Both the position numbers and the translations under genes were made by a program. Under the pieces are notes generated by a model that was not told where the DNA came from, ran no database searches, and worked only from the letters and a program-made list of their open reading frames with translations. From a virus: 64,000 nucleotides of DNA. The DNA lies in the IMG/VR virus record IMGVR_UViG_3300042314_000177, positions 1 to 64,000 of that record; one strand, 5' to 3'. How positions within the stretch are numbered: the first letter of the stretch is position 1; each line of letters starts with the position of its first letter. Of the stretch, positions 40,926 through 50,196 are shown piece after piece.

Positions 40926-40984
40926 AGCATCACCTTTACGAAATGAGCCACAGGCTGCTCTTTAAGGCTCTGTGGCAAAACCAT
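40922..40984 (-). CDS. Possible leader peptide MVLPQS... (20 aa), unit B
   Basis: A 21-codon frame begins MVLPQSLKEQP and ends with TGA overlapping the GTG of the cupin-SET gene (GTGA). The first 12 codons resemble the frame at 6045-6089. No strong binding site is visible. It may be a coupled leader or chance conservation of the 5-prime region. Confidence 0.25.
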   Translation of the reverse strand: MVLPQSLKEQPVAHFVKVML

Positions 40985-41112
40985 ATCACAATTTGTTTGC
41001 CTTTGGCAATAAAGTATCTTAATTATCATCACGCAGCTTACCTGACGGGGGACAGGCGACTCATCATCGCTTGCTGTAATTTTCCTGATGCAGCACTTTG
41101 ATGAGGTGTTTT

Positions 41113-41595
41113 ATGATTACTCAAGAACGTTTGCGTGAGCTTGTCCGCTATTGCCCTGAGACTGGCATATTTACCCACCTCGAAAGCAATCGTCGCAAGA
41201 AAGCTGGAATGCAAGCTGGATCGTTGCGAAAAGATGGCTATGTTTACATTATGATTGATGGGCATAGAACTATGGCTCATAGATTTGCATGGATGTATAT
41301 AACTGGTAAATGGCCTATTGCTGATATTGACCATGTAGACGGTAATAAATCTAACAACTCATTTAATAATCTTCGTGACGTTTCTCGCAGTGTAAACGCT
41401 CAAAATCAAAATAGGGCAAAGCGAACAAGCAAAACTGGATACCTAGGTGTTCGTTATCATGGGCCTAATAAATTTGTTGCCGCAATCTCCGTTAATGGCA
41501 AAAGCATTTACCTTGGTGTTTTTGGCGATTCATTAGATGCCCACAATGCTTATCTGACAGCGAAACGTAAACTACATGAGGGATGTGTAATTTAA
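41113..41595 (+). CDS. HNH homing endonuclease with AP2-like domain
   Basis: The product is 160 residues. An N-terminal NUMOD-like part (YCPETGIFTHL), HNH core (ADIDHVDGNKSNNSFNNLRD, then SRSVNAQNQN) and a C-terminal AP2-like DNA-binding part (TGYLGVRYHGPNKFVAAISV) give a typical free-standing homing enzyme. It runs opposite to its neighbours, and its stop overlaps the Cys-rich gene end by 4 bp. Absent from unit A at this site. AGGTG precedes ATG 41113. Confidence 0.85.
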   Translation: MITQERLRELVRYCPETGIFTHLESNRRKKAGMQAGSLRKDGYVYIMIDGHRTMAHRFAWMYITGKWPIADIDHVDGNKSNNSFNNLRDVSRSVNAQNQNRAKRTSKTGYLGVRYHGPNKFVAAISVNGKSIYLGVFGDSLDAHNAYLTAKRKLHEGCVI

Positions 41596-41987
41596 TCCTC
41601 ATCTTCACGTTCTTCCCAAGCCTGACACGCTCTCATGTCGTGACAAATAAATTCAAATTTTTCACAATATCCACGATAACCTGCGTCTACATCCCATGCG
41701 TTCCACGGAATTTTATCCATTTTTGATTGCATAAGCGTTGAGTTAATAAAATACTCGCAGTTAGAACATCTGCGCCGACGAGCTTCAGTCTCATCCACTT
41801 GCATAGCTACACCCAAGGCCACCCAGTATTCAGGATTAGCGCCACGCTCGTTGCTTGGGTTTTCAGGGCCAAGCATCCAATCGTCAATGACGATCTTCGT
41901 GTTCTTCTTGTTCTCAGCAGTGGTGATGAATGGTTCGCTTTCACGCAGACCAGCAAAGCCTTCAATAATCATCATTGGCTTTTTCAT
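41592..41987 (-). CDS. Cys-rich putative zinc-binding protein (unit B)
   Basis: The product is 131 residues. The N-terminal 75 match 6097-6498 almost exactly. The C-terminal 50 keep the Cys pattern (CSNC, GYCEKFEFICHDMRAC) but the DNA is far more diverged up to the HNH gene junction. Function unknown. Confidence 0.7.
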   Translation of the reverse strand: MKKPMMIIEGFAGLRESEPFITTAENKKNTKIVIDDWMLGPENPSNERGANPEYWVALGVAMQVDETEARRRRCSNCEYFINSTLMQSKMDKIPWNAWDVDAGYRGYCEKFEFICHDMRACQAWEEREDED

Positions 41988-42322
41988 TACGATATTTCCC
42001 GTCCAGATGCGCGGATGTTGATAGCTGTGGCTGTTCCCGCAATAGTTGAAATAAACCCGCCTGACGCAATTACCTGGCCGACTAGCTCAGGAAACGTGTA
42101 GGTTTCCGATGGCTGAAGCGTTTTGGTCATGACGATAAGGTTGTCATTTCCTGCGCTGCCAGACACTGCCACAAGGTTAACGCTGATCGTTGCAGCCGTT
42201 GCGGTGTAATTAGTTGCTGTGAACTTATCAATGACCGTTGTAACGTTCACAGAGGTATATTGCGTTGTCTGTGTGTTTTCCGCAGTCTTTGCTGGAATGA
42301 TGTTTCTGGTATTTACAGCCAT
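41987..42322 (-). CDS. Small structural protein (111 aa), unit B
   Basis: The product is 111 residues and aligns end to end with 6498-6833 (IIPAKTAENTQTTQYTS shared). Beta-rich, no motif recognised; probably a small virion component. Confidence 0.6.
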   Translation of the reverse strand: MAVNTRNIIPAKTAENTQTTQYTSVNVTTVIDKFTATNYTATAATISVNLVAVSGSAGNDNLIVMTKTLQPSETYTFPELVGQVIASGGFISTIAGTATAINIRASGREIS

Positions 42323-42332
42323 GTCTAATCCT

Positions 42333-42980
42333 TTAATACAACAAACAATTAAATGATGCTGCTTGCGTTATAACCCAATTTGTGCCGTTTGACACTAGTG
42401 TTGCCCAATTTCCAGCAACATTTGTCAAAATCGCAGAACCAGCCGAACCGCCACCTTGCGGAATGACATCGCTTGACGCAGATACAAGTGACTGATCTTG
42501 GTAGTTCTGAAAGTTAAGAGTACGGCCAGCATATACCGAAGCGGTAGGCAGCGTGACAGTGCAAGTCGAACCTGACTTGTCATTAATAATCCAAAGCTCA
42601 CCAGATGCTACCGTGAAGTCCGCTGTTTTAATTACAGGCGACGATGACGCATTAATGATTGCTTGCACAGCCAGCGCATCCAATGCTGGCGGCAATTGTT
42701 GAAGTGTCGTTATTTGCTCTTGCAGTGCTGCAATCTGCTCCTGAGATGCCGCTGGTGGGCCTCTGTCTAAAGAATCCAGAAGACTTTGAATGCTGTCATT
42801 TGCTTCATTCGCAGCAGCATTGGCATTGCCAGCCGCAATACTAATATCATCAACAGTAACGTTCGCCATCGTATCAACGGTAGCAAATAGATTTTCGAAT
42901 TGTTTAATCTGCTCAAAGTCCTGAAGGAACGAGGCAAACTGATCCCGTGTCAGGCTTAATCTTCTTGGAGTTACAGCCAT
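42333..42980 (-). CDS. Minor tail protein at needle position (unit B)
   Basis: The product is 215 residues. A helical N-terminal half (LSLTRDQFASFLQDFEQIKQ) and a beta C-terminal half are as in 6844-7485. The middle helical region (AAASQEQIAALQEQITTLQQ) is a clear coiled coil that differs from unit A. It abuts gp10. Confidence 0.5.
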   Translation of the reverse strand: MAVTPRRLSLTRDQFASFLQDFEQIKQFENLFATVDTMANVTVDDISIAAGNANAAANEANDSIQSLLDSLDRGPPAASQEQIAALQEQITTLQQLPPALDALAVQAIINASSSPVIKTADFTVASGELWIINDKSGSTCTVTLPTASVYAGRTLNFQNYQDQSLVSASSDVIPQGGGSAGSAILTNVAGNWATLVSNGTNWVITQAASFNCLLY

Positions 42981-44392
42981 CAGTAAGCCAATGGCTCTAT
43001 TGCCGCCTCTAGCCTAGCAAAAGACATATGAGCGTCTGATGTGCCCTGGAAACGTTGAACGCGCCAGTTACGCATCCAGCCTTGGTGGAACCATACAAGT
43101 CTCTTGGCTCGCTCTCCAGTCTTACCAGCCTTGATGAACTTCTGCTGGCTCCAGTTCTGCCCATCAGTTGAGTAGCTGGTGTTAATCGTTGGGTCTAAGC
43201 CGAACGCAACCGAGCCTGTTAGCGAAACCAGTTCAAGGTTCTGCAATATCGCGCCGCGACCTTCGTTATATAGAATGGTTGTGCCAAATTCCCAACGCAC
43301 CTTTTGCCCCCAGTGCGTCGATATATCCTTTACCAGATACCCAATGGCATTGCTGGTAGGGTCGCCTAGCAACCACTTGTCATAGCACCACACGAAGTTC
43401 TGAGCGCGATAGCGAGCGAAGTCCACAAGGCTGCTCGTCAACGTGAACCAAACAGGCTGGCCCAATTCTTGCGATGCCGCTGCGTCAAATACAATCGTGC
43501 GATCTGGAAGGTGGATATATAGATGCTCGTGCGCTCTATCGTTCCTTGCCTCTAGCTTTACAGTCGCTAACTGCGCTTCAGTGAATGTTGCAAGCAGTTC
43601 GTCAATCTCTTGCGTGCTAACCTTATTTGCGGTTGCGTTTGCGGCAAGATAAATAGATGGCGCTTCGTTGAAGCCACTACCAAGGAATGCGATGTTCTCA
43701 AGGAATACGCAGCAAGCGTGTGTGCCGACAACGCCCTTTTCAACCTGAGCTCCTTCGATACGTTGGAACGGGAATAGCTCTCCACCACGGTTGTCAAACA
43801 CTTCGATGGTGTGACGGTTAAGCGCATAGACTTCATTGCGTAGCTTTAACAGGGCAACCACTGGATCAGGGTCAGCTTCTGACGAACCATATTTTAACGG
43901 GTTCACTGCGAACGGATTGTTTAGTTCAGTGACCACCAGAAACTCGCCATCAGTGGTCATCCAGTAGCCATCCACCCACACTGTATCAAGAACTATGCCA
44001 AGATCAGGGTCGGTGTTCTGAGCGAGAACGCCTGTTGCTATATCCCATAGGAATAGATTGTTGTTCGATGCGATGCCAATATATTCAAAGCTATAGTCTA
44101 GCGTAACGTAATCGCCATCATTGCCGACATCTCCCAAGATCGTCACAGCGCCATTGCTGGCAACTGATACGAACTTAGAACCCATGACGCGATAGCATAC
44201 GTTGTTATAGTTTATGCCACCGCGATCAATGCCAGGGCCAGTACCGTTGCCGACAATGCCTTCAGCGGGTCGCAAGTATCCATTACTGATTCCATTCGCT
44301 TTTGGCACAGGAACAAAGTTAACGGGATAAGACGTTCTAAAGTCTGGCCCGTTGTCTGTAAATATGCCGCTCAGGATTGGAATCTGTGTCAT
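42980..44392 (-). CDS. Packaged DNA stabilisation protein, P22 gp10-like (unit B)
   Basis: The product is 470 residues and colinear with 7485-8894. The C-terminus (QGTSDAHMSFARLEAAIEPL) is identical in both. It forms part of the tail hub below the portal. Confidence 0.85.
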   Translation of the reverse strand: MTQIPILSGIFTDNGPDFRTSYPVNFVPVPKANGISNGYLRPAEGIVGNGTGPGIDRGGINYNNVCYRVMGSKFVSVASNGAVTILGDVGNDGDYVTLDYSFEYIGIASNNNLFLWDIATGVLAQNTDPDLGIVLDTVWVDGYWMTTDGEFLVVTELNNPFAVNPLKYGSSEADPDPVVALLKLRNEVYALNRHTIEVFDNRGGELFPFQRIEGAQVEKGVVGTHACCVFLENIAFLGSGFNEAPSIYLAANATANKVSTQEIDELLATFTEAQLATVKLEARNDRAHEHLYIHLPDRTIVFDAAASQELGQPVWFTLTSSLVDFARYRAQNFVWCYDKWLLGDPTSNAIGYLVKDISTHWGQKVRWEFGTTILYNEGRGAILQNLELVSLTGSVAFGLDPTINTSYSTDGQNWSQQKFIKAGKTGERAKRLVWFHQGWMRNWRVQRFQGTSDAHMSFARLEAAIEPLAY

Positions 44393-44401
44393 GGATATAG
44401 T

Positions 44402-44536
44402 TTATTCCAGCAGAAGAAAGCCGCCATCTTCAAGAGTTAGGAAGTCACCATTCTCTAAAAGAAGCGCACCAAGAACGGGGCCACCGTCTGCGTTGTAATA
44501 ACGCAAGCGATTCCGAAGGCGCGTTAGCAGAAACAT
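44402..44536 (-). CDS. Tiny structural-cassette protein (44 aa), unit B
   Basis: The frame has the same length and C-terminal ENGDFLTLEDGGFLLLE-type repeat as 8904-9038. It starts in a TAATG junction. Preservation in both units supports that it is a real gene. Confidence 0.6.
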   Translation of the reverse strand: MFLLTRLRNRLRYYNADGGPVLGALLLENGDFLTLEDGGFLLLE

Positions 44537-44838
44537 TAGAAGCCTTCGCCTGGAATAATGTGGAGCGAACCACCGCCAGCAGGGGCAATGTATGCGATCC
44601 GATCATAATCCAGAAACTTGCTAATGCTTACCTGACCGTTTGGCGGAACCAGATAGTCAGCAGTCGTTGCAGCTAGACCAGCGCCCGTGCCGATGCGGAC
44701 AAAGCACTCAACCGAATTGCGGCTGGTGATGCACATCGATGTCACGTTCTTACCAATAACGGAGTTCGCACTAGCAACGCCAGGAGCTACGGCAATAGCT
44801 TGTCCGTAAGCTGGTGCAAATGTTCTAATATCATCCAT
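44536..44838 (-). CDS. Conserved structural-cassette protein (100 aa), unit B
   Basis: The product is 100 residues, differing from 9038-9340 at few positions (for example ASANSVIGKNVTSMCIT). Function unknown; head or tail accessory. Confidence 0.6.
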   Translation of the reverse strand: MDDIRTFAPAYGQAIAVAPGVASANSVIGKNVTSMCITSRNSVECFVRIGTGAGLAATTADYLVPPNGQVSISKFLDYDRIAYIAPAGGGSLHIIPGEGF

Positions 44839-44850
44839 AGTTTAATTCCT

Positions 44851-45132
44851 TTACCACTTTACTTTGTCGGCCCAAAACGCCGCGCTCATTTTACCCTTAG
44901 CTATATTCTTTGAATGCCTAGCCTTAAACGATGCGCGGCGCTTCTTATTAGATTCGCTTTCGCCTTTGCTGGCGGGTGAACCCATTACGCCCTGCTGTCC
45001 GAAGCGGATTGTCTTGATCTTATCGCCTTCTTTAGCGACAACAACGTGCGACTTCTTCGGATGCGATGGTGTGCGCTTGGGCTTGTTATAGCCAGCTACA
45101 CCAACACGAGTAAGGCGCGAATCCTTTTTCAT
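44851..45132 (-). CDS. DUF6321-like basic protein (unit B)
   Basis: The product is 93 residues with only about three substitutions relative to 9353-9634. Strong conservation of this basic protein contrasts with the exchanged ejection genes. Confidence 0.65.
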   Translation of the reverse strand: MKKDSRLTRVGVAGYNKPKRTPSHPKKSHVVVAKEGDKIKTIRFGQQGVMGSPASKGESESNKKRRASFKARHSKNIAKGKMSAAFWADKVKW

Positions 45133-45150
45133 CTGAGCCTCGTGGCGTTC

Positions 45151-45273
45151 TTACTTCTTTTTCTTCTTGGCTTTGGTCATAGTCATTGACTTGCCAGCTT
45201 TAGCTGCAGCTTTCTTAGCCATCGCCATACCTTTTGCATCGTAGCTGAACTTTTTTCCACCGACCATTGGCAT
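45151..45273 (-). CDS. Lys/Ala-rich peptide (40 aa), unit B
   Basis: Same length and layout as 9644-9766, ending in a run of lysines. The DNA from here into the 395-residue gene includes over 150 bp identical to unit A. Confidence 0.6.
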   Translation of the reverse strand: MPMVGGKKFSYDAKGMAMAKKAAAKAGKSMTMTKAKKKKK

Positions 45274-45286
45274 TTCAATTCTCCTA

Positions 45287-46474
45287 TTAGAAAGTTACGT
45301 AAAGATTAAACGCTTCAAGGCGCATCAGGTTATTCGCAGTCGCTGGCTTTGCAGTGATTGTAAATGTCTGATCCTGTGTAGCATCGACGCTCAAGAACAC
45401 GTTGGCACCAGTCGATAGGCCATGACCTATAGAAGTTGTTGAGTTGCTGACAACTTGTGAGCCACCACGATTGTATAGTAGCTTCTGAACAGACGCACTA
45501 GCGTTGTTTGCCGCAGCAGCAGCCAAGAGAACGCCGCCGCCATATGTCATGCCCAAGGTTTTAACTGTAGCGTTATTGGTCAACGTAAACAGAGCGTCAA
45601 TCTCCATACCGCCACCAACGCCCATCGACCAGCCAGGGACTGTGACGGATGCTAAAGTAATTTCGGTGTTAGCTACAGCAACTACGGCAACGCCGTACCA
45701 AACGAGAGCAGTTTGTGTGCCAGACTGCGTACCGCTGGTGGTGACTGCTGCGCCGCCTGCTGATGTGGACACGGTGAAGGTGTTAGCTGAAAGCACTTGC
45801 TTCACATAGTATGTGGTGTTGATAGCCAATCCGGTCGGCAATGCACCAGTAGTGGTAAAGCGAATCGTGTCGTTTACCGATAAGCCATGTCCAGCCCAAG
45901 TTATAACGCCTGGTGCAGCGATGCTAATCGTGACGGTCGAATCAATGTAAGGTAGGTCAATGGTTACCTCCTTAGTATCTGTATCAGCGTCCAGCACTTC
46001 ATAAAAGCCAGTGGATGCCGTTCCACCCGTCCAAGTGATATAAAGGTCAGCGCCTTGCGATACTGCGTTTGTAAGGCCATGAACGCCAGCACTTACCAGC
46101 TTTACGTCACCCGCATCATCGTCATAGGTAAGCGTTACAAAGGCAGCTGCTGGCTCAACAAGGCTAACAGGCTCAAGGCTTCCGATTGTCAAAGGCGGGA
46201 AGTCACGCAGCGTTGGTTGATCGCCTACGTCATATTGCGCTGTTGACTCAATCCCACTGACAATACGCACAGTGCGATCAACAGGATACGGGCCAAACAT
46301 CTCTGCGCTGTTAGAAAGCGACGCAATCTGGGTGTAGGAGTCATAGCTTACTGGGCCGATTGCCTCAAGCGAAACGGTTGTGGCATCATTGCCTACATTC
46401 CCAACGCTGATATACTGACCAGCAGGAACAATTACATCTGTAATGGTCTGAGTTAGACCTGGTTGAATAATCAT
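45287..46474 (-). CDS. Beta-rich structural protein (395 aa), unit B
   Basis: The product is 395 residues and colinear with 9780-10967. The C-terminal 200 residues are almost identical and the N-terminal half carries most changes. Possible head fibre or decoration protein. Confidence 0.55.
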   Translation of the reverse strand: MIIQPGLTQTITDVIVPAGQYISVGNVGNDATTVSLEAIGPVSYDSYTQIASLSNSAEMFGPYPVDRTVRIVSGIESTAQYDVGDQPTLRDFPPLTIGSLEPVSLVEPAAAFVTLTYDDDAGDVKLVSAGVHGLTNAVSQGADLYITWTGGTASTGFYEVLDADTDTKEVTIDLPYIDSTVTISIAAPGVITWAGHGLSVNDTIRFTTTGALPTGLAINTTYYVKQVLSANTFTVSTSAGGAAVTTSGTQSGTQTALVWYGVAVVAVANTEITLASVTVPGWSMGVGGGMEIDALFTLTNNATVKTLGMTYGGGVLLAAAAANNASASVQKLLYNRGGSQVVSNSTTSIGHGLSTGANVFLSVDATQDQTFTITAKPATANNLMRLEAFNLYVTF

Positions 46475-46499
46475 ATCTCAATCCTTTTATTGCAGTTAA

Positions 46500-46826
46500 T
46501 TAGCCAACTTTCCACACAACGCCGTCACTGTAGACAGGAACGAAGTTAGCGCCACCGCCTGCAACAGTGGCAGCGAATGTTGTGGTGCTACCGTCAGTAA
46601 TGAACGCTCGTGCGCCAGTGTTACCGACAGGGTTGATAAGCTGGGCAAAGGTCGATGGCGTTGTCTGAACCGAATTACAAACAACAGCGTCAAAGTTTTC
46701 CTCAACGTATCCAATAAGGGTTGTGACAGAGCAACGACGAGCGTCACCTTGGTTCGTTACGAATAATGGTAACTGATCTCCGCCAGAGACCTGTGTTACG
46801 GTTGGTAGCTGATTAATGGTAGGCAT
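46500..46826 (-). CDS. Small virion protein (108 aa), unit B
   Basis: The product is 108 residues. The N-terminal MPTINQLPTVTQVSGGDQLP is shared with 10994-11320, and the middle third differs. Three bases separate it from gp4. Confidence 0.5.
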   Translation of the reverse strand: MPTINQLPTVTQVSGGDQLPLFVTNQGDARRCSVTTLIGYVEENFDAVVCNSVQTTPSTFAQLINPVGNTGARAFITDGSTTTFAATVAGGGANFVPVYSDGVVWKVG

Positions 46827-46829
46827 GGT

Positions 46830-47309
46830 TTAACTCCAATCAAGGGGGCCATCAGGCCCAGCATTTACAGAATCATAAGGAATCCGCACATAAGGATTAT
46901 CCCACCGCCAAGGCTTGTTGCCTTGACCTAATGGCATTGTTGATGGAAGCTGTTGTTCAAGCGGGAATGTAGCGCGTTGCAGCAATACATTGTAAGCGCC
47001 CTTAGCTGATACCTTAGTGTCAGCAGCTACAGCCTTACCATAGCCAGGAGCAATCCTAATGGCTAGGTTGGTGATGATAGCTTCCCATGCGCTGTCAGGC
47101 ACATTGGTTTCTGTATCTAGGTCGCTATCTTGTGGGCTGCTTGGCATTGCGTAGCCAAGACGGATGCCAGCAGCGTTCCATTCAGCCATCATGGAATCTA
47201 AACGGCGCAAAGCGGCCTCTAGCTGTTCAGGCTGAAGGTCAAAGACGTAATCTGCCAAGCCTATTTCTTCAAAGGCTGACGTTACGAACTGGCGCTTTGT
47301 ATATCCCAT
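46830..47309 (-). CDS. Head completion protein, P22 gp4-like (unit B)
   Basis: The product is 159 residues, nearly identical to 11324-11803; the last ten residues vary. First tail accessory under the portal. One base separates it from the 105-residue gene. Confidence 0.8.
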   Translation of the reverse strand: MGYTKRQFVTSAFEEIGLADYVFDLQPEQLEAALRRLDSMMAEWNAAGIRLGYAMPSSPQDSDLDTETNVPDSAWEAIITNLAIRIAPGYGKAVAADTKVSAKGAYNVLLQRATFPLEQQLPSTMPLGQGNKPWRWDNPYVRIPYDSVNAGPDGPLDWS

Positions 47310-47310
47310 T

Positions 47311-47628
47311 TCAGACTTCCAATGCTGACGTTATGCGATCTGACAGCGTTATATCAGAAGTTCGTGCATTAAACGATACCCCTAATTCTTTCGCCTTAAC
47401 TTCCAGTTCCTCACGGCTTGGGCCAGAGACTTCATCAATCTCAACGGCTTTAGCCTTTGGCTTCTTATCTAGCTTGCTTGCAGCATCTTCATAAGACGCA
47501 GACCAGCCCTTAGCGATCAATGCGTCAAATGCTTCCTGATCTGCAGCGCCTCTGTAACCATAGGTCAACCCACGTTTCTTCTTGTGAGGCCCAGGGATGC
47601 GATAAAGAATGGTTGGGAAGTCTGTCAC
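47311..47628 (-). CDS. Protein of unknown function (105 aa), intact only in unit B
   Basis: The product is 105 residues starting at GTG in a GTGA overlap. The N-terminal half (RGLTYGYRGAADQEAFDALIAKGW) may be a small folded domain. The C-terminal half (SREELEVKAKELGVSFNART) looks like a HeH or SAP-like helical motif. Only a remnant remains in unit A (11805-11862). Possibly a head-tail accessory. Confidence 0.55.
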   Translation of the reverse strand: MTDFPTILYRIPGPHKKKRGLTYGYRGAADQEAFDALIAKGWSASYEDAASKLDKKPKAKAVEIDEVSGPSREELEVKAKELGVSFNARTSDITLSDRITSALEV

Positions 47629-47801
47629 TTGGTTTTGCCCTTAACTGGCTTGGCAGTCTTTGCCGATGCAACGAAGTCAGCCTTTGTTGGCGCACCTTTG
47701 CTACCAGGCTTCTTCATACGCTCTGGTGTCTTGCCAGCAGCCTTCTGCGCCTTGATGCGCTTACGCTTCGCATTGATATTTGCGTACAGGCCCATCTTCA
47801 T
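47625..47801 (-). CDS. Lys/Arg-rich small protein (58 aa), unit B
   Basis: The frame is 58 residues like 11863-12039 (AKRKRIKAQKAAGKTPERM shared) and ends KPVKGKTK. It overlaps both neighbours by 4 bp. Confidence 0.6.
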   Translation of the reverse strand: MKMGLYANINAKRKRIKAQKAAGKTPERMKKPGSKGAPTKADFVASAKTAKPVKGKTK

Positions 47802-47971
47802 TTCTTTGCCTTCCGCTTTGGAGCCTTCGATGGCTTCCCTGCTTTCATTGCTGCATCGCGTGCTACATTGAGCGCAATAGCGATGGCTTGCTTTCTAGGG
47901 CGACCAGACTTTTCTTCCATCTTGATATTCTTGCCGATGGTTGCGCGGCTGAAACCTTTTTTCAATGGCAT
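47798..47971 (-). CDS. DUF6496-like basic protein (57 aa), unit B
   Basis: The frame is 57 residues (MPLKKGFSRATIGKNIKMEE start) and nearly identical to 12036-12209. First gene downstream of coat. Confidence 0.6.
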   Translation of the reverse strand: MPLKKGFSRATIGKNIKMEEKSGRPRKQAIAIALNVARDAAMKAGKPSKAPKRKAKK

Positions 47972-47993
47972 TGGTTCGCTCCTTGAAGAAAGA

Positions 47994-48015
47994 GGGGGAA
48001 GCCGAAGCTCCCCCC
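47994..48015 (-). terminator. UUCG hairpin downstream of coat gene (unit B)
   Basis: The minus strand reads GGGGGGAGC-TTCG-GCTTCCCCC, a 9-bp stem. Compared with unit A, the sixth pair is G-U instead of A-U and the seventh A-U instead of G-U, so base pairing is preserved on this strand. Confidence 0.6.
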
Positions 48016-48022
48016 ATCCCTA

Positions 48023-49297
48023 TTAAGTTTGGTTGAAAAGCAGGATACCTGCCATTTCTGGGTTCGTCATAACCACACCATACAGTGTGTCCAGCGTGTA
48101 AAGCGTCTGGAAGGTCAGTGGATCGAAACGCTTGGTCATGACCAATTCGATACCCTGATCCGTTGATGCACGAAGAACGTCAACGCCAGCGCCATCTGGA
48201 ACAGCATAGCGGCCTGGGAGGAGTTCAATCGAATCCTTGCGCCAGAACGGGTTGATGCTTGAAGCAGCAATGTTCAAGAAGTTGAGCGGAGCAGACGATG
48301 CGGCTGCAACCAATTCAACGTTCTTGTACTGCAATTCAGCATCAGTTGCTGGAGCAGTCGCAGCGATGATCGGTGGCGAGATAACCATCGATGTGCCGTT
48401 GACAACTTCAATGACGCGAAACGTCTTGAGTTCGCCAGTCGAACGCTTCGTGATGTGGTGAACAGCTTCAATGCCATCAATCGTGAACGCATCGCCAGCA
48501 AGAACGCCAGTTGTCGAGGAGACAGTGACAGTCTGATAGCGGTTGTCAACGTTCAGGATACCCGAAACACTGTTGGTTGTCGCCTGTGGAACATACTGAG
48601 CTTGAGCGCCAGTAGTGTTGATGGTGACAGTTGCAGTGTTAGCAGCACAACGGTTAGCATAGTCAAGCTTGTAGGTTGAGAAGCTTGCGACTTCACCAAC
48701 GAACGAACGCTCATATGCGTTAGCCGACTTCGTGCCAGTGAACGAGCGAGTCGCTACTGCCAAGTTACCAGCCATGCCGTTATAATCGCGGCTCGACAAA
48801 GCAAGGTAGCGATCACCAGCCATAACACCCTGTTCGTTCATGATGCTGTCGCAAAGTGCAACATCGTCATAATCGCCAGCAGCGGTAGCTACGTCAACAA
48901 CAAGCGTACCCTGAGCAGCAGCCAAATCCATAACGGAAAGGTTGATGTCCGAAGCAAGCTTCTGCTTTGCAGCATCGCCAAGACGGTTTTCTTGCAGTGC
49001 ATCACGAAGTTCCAAAGCATTCATTTCCCACGCAGAGCAAGGGCTGAAGCCCAAGGTCGAAGGAACAGAAAGCTGGGTCATCGTCTGAACACTAGAAGCA
49101 ATCGTCGTGCCAACAGTACGAGTGAACGACTGAGCGATGTATGGTTGCGGACGCCACATGGTGTCACGAGCGCGTTCCATAGTTACGCCGTTGGTGTTGT
49201 AGATGTTGACGTTCTTTGAAAGGATCAAAGCGTCATGGAAGCCTTCGAGGATATTCTCAAAGGCAACAATTTCTTCTTTCGAAAAAGCGTTAGCCAT
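48023..49297 (-). CDS. Major capsid protein, P22 coat-like (unit B)
   Basis: The product is 424 residues, the same length as 12262-13536. Differences cluster around residues 215-340, a likely surface or insertion domain, while N- and C-terminal regions are nearly identical. Confidence 0.9.
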   Translation of the reverse strand: MANAFSKEEIVAFENILEGFHDALILSKNVNIYNTNGVTMERARDTMWRPQPYIAQSFTRTVGTTIASSVQTMTQLSVPSTLGFSPCSAWEMNALELRDALQENRLGDAAKQKLASDINLSVMDLAAAQGTLVVDVATAAGDYDDVALCDSIMNEQGVMAGDRYLALSSRDYNGMAGNLAVATRSFTGTKSANAYERSFVGEVASFSTYKLDYANRCAANTATVTINTTGAQAQYVPQATTNSVSGILNVDNRYQTVTVSSTTGVLAGDAFTIDGIEAVHHITKRSTGELKTFRVIEVVNGTSMVISPPIIAATAPATDAELQYKNVELVAAASSAPLNFLNIAASSINPFWRKDSIELLPGRYAVPDGAGVDVLRASTDQGIELVMTKRFDPLTFQTLYTLDTLYGVVMTNPEMAGILLFNQT

Positions 49298-49327
49298 ATT
49301 TAATTCCCTATTCTTTCTAAATTAGGT

Positions 49328-50179
49328 TTATTTCTTGCTTCGCTTGTAAGCCATGACCTTTGATAAGTCTCCGGTCTTCAGAGCTTCAGCGCGTAAGCGT
49401 TCAAGTTGTGAATCAATGGAACCAGACACACGCCCACCGTTTGAGGTGATTGTACGTTCTGGCGCGGTTGTCGCCCTACGGTTAGTTACTTTCAACTGAG
49501 TCTCCAGTTTTGCTACCGCAAAGGCAAACTTCACGGGGTCGGTGATTGCTGCAAGTTCCTTAGCTCGCTTAGTGCTTTTGCCAATTGCGTAAATAAGCAA
49601 AGCAGGATTGTCAGAGCCTTGTAGAACTATTCCTTGCTGCGTGACGTTAAACGTATCTAAAGCCGTAGCTTCAGCTTCGTCATAGTCCCGCACCTTTAAC
49701 GAAGATTTTGCCTTCGCATAGGAATCAAGCTTGTCCTGCCATGCTTTAGACTCAGCATCTCGCTGCGCTTCTGCCTTGGCTTCCACTGAATCGTATTCGC
49801 GTTTATGCTCATACCAATCAGCAAGCTTTTGTTCATACTCGTCGGAGTCATAGTCGCAACTTTCAAGCGTTGGCTTAGATACTAATGCAACTGGTTTGGT
49901 CTCAGTTGCTGCCGTATTAAGCTTTGCTTCAAGTTCGCGTATCTTCCGCTCTTTTTCCCGATTCGATTTACGCAATTCACGCACCCAAGCTGGCGCACGA
50001 ACTTCTTCATCTTGAGGTGGCGATTCCTCTCCGATAGATATTACGACTTCATCTTCGTCATCTTCTTCGTCATCATCAGCCTGGTCGATGGAATTGGTCT
50101 CATCTTCCGCTTGGTCATTGATGTCTGTGTCGATGTCTATTGTGTCGATGTTGTCGTTATCCAGTTCTGCCGTTTTCAT
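49328..50179 (-). CDS. Scaffolding protein (unit B)
   Basis: The product is 283 residues with the acidic N-terminus, coiled coil and basic C-terminus of 13554-14411. Ends KVMAYKRSKK. Confidence 0.8.
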   Translation of the reverse strand: MKTAELDNDNIDTIDIDTDINDQAEDETNSIDQADDDEEDDEDEVVISIGEESPPQDEEVRAPAWVRELRKSNREKERKIRELEAKLNTAATETKPVALVSKPTLESCDYDSDEYEQKLADWYEHKREYDSVEAKAEAQRDAESKAWQDKLDSYAKAKSSLKVRDYDEAEATALDTFNVTQQGIVLQGSDNPALLIYAIGKSTKRAKELAAITDPVKFAFAVAKLETQLKVTNRRATTAPERTITSNGGRVSGSIDSQLERLRAEALKTGDLSKVMAYKRSKK

Positions 50180-50196
50180 GTTTTAACCCCATTAAC

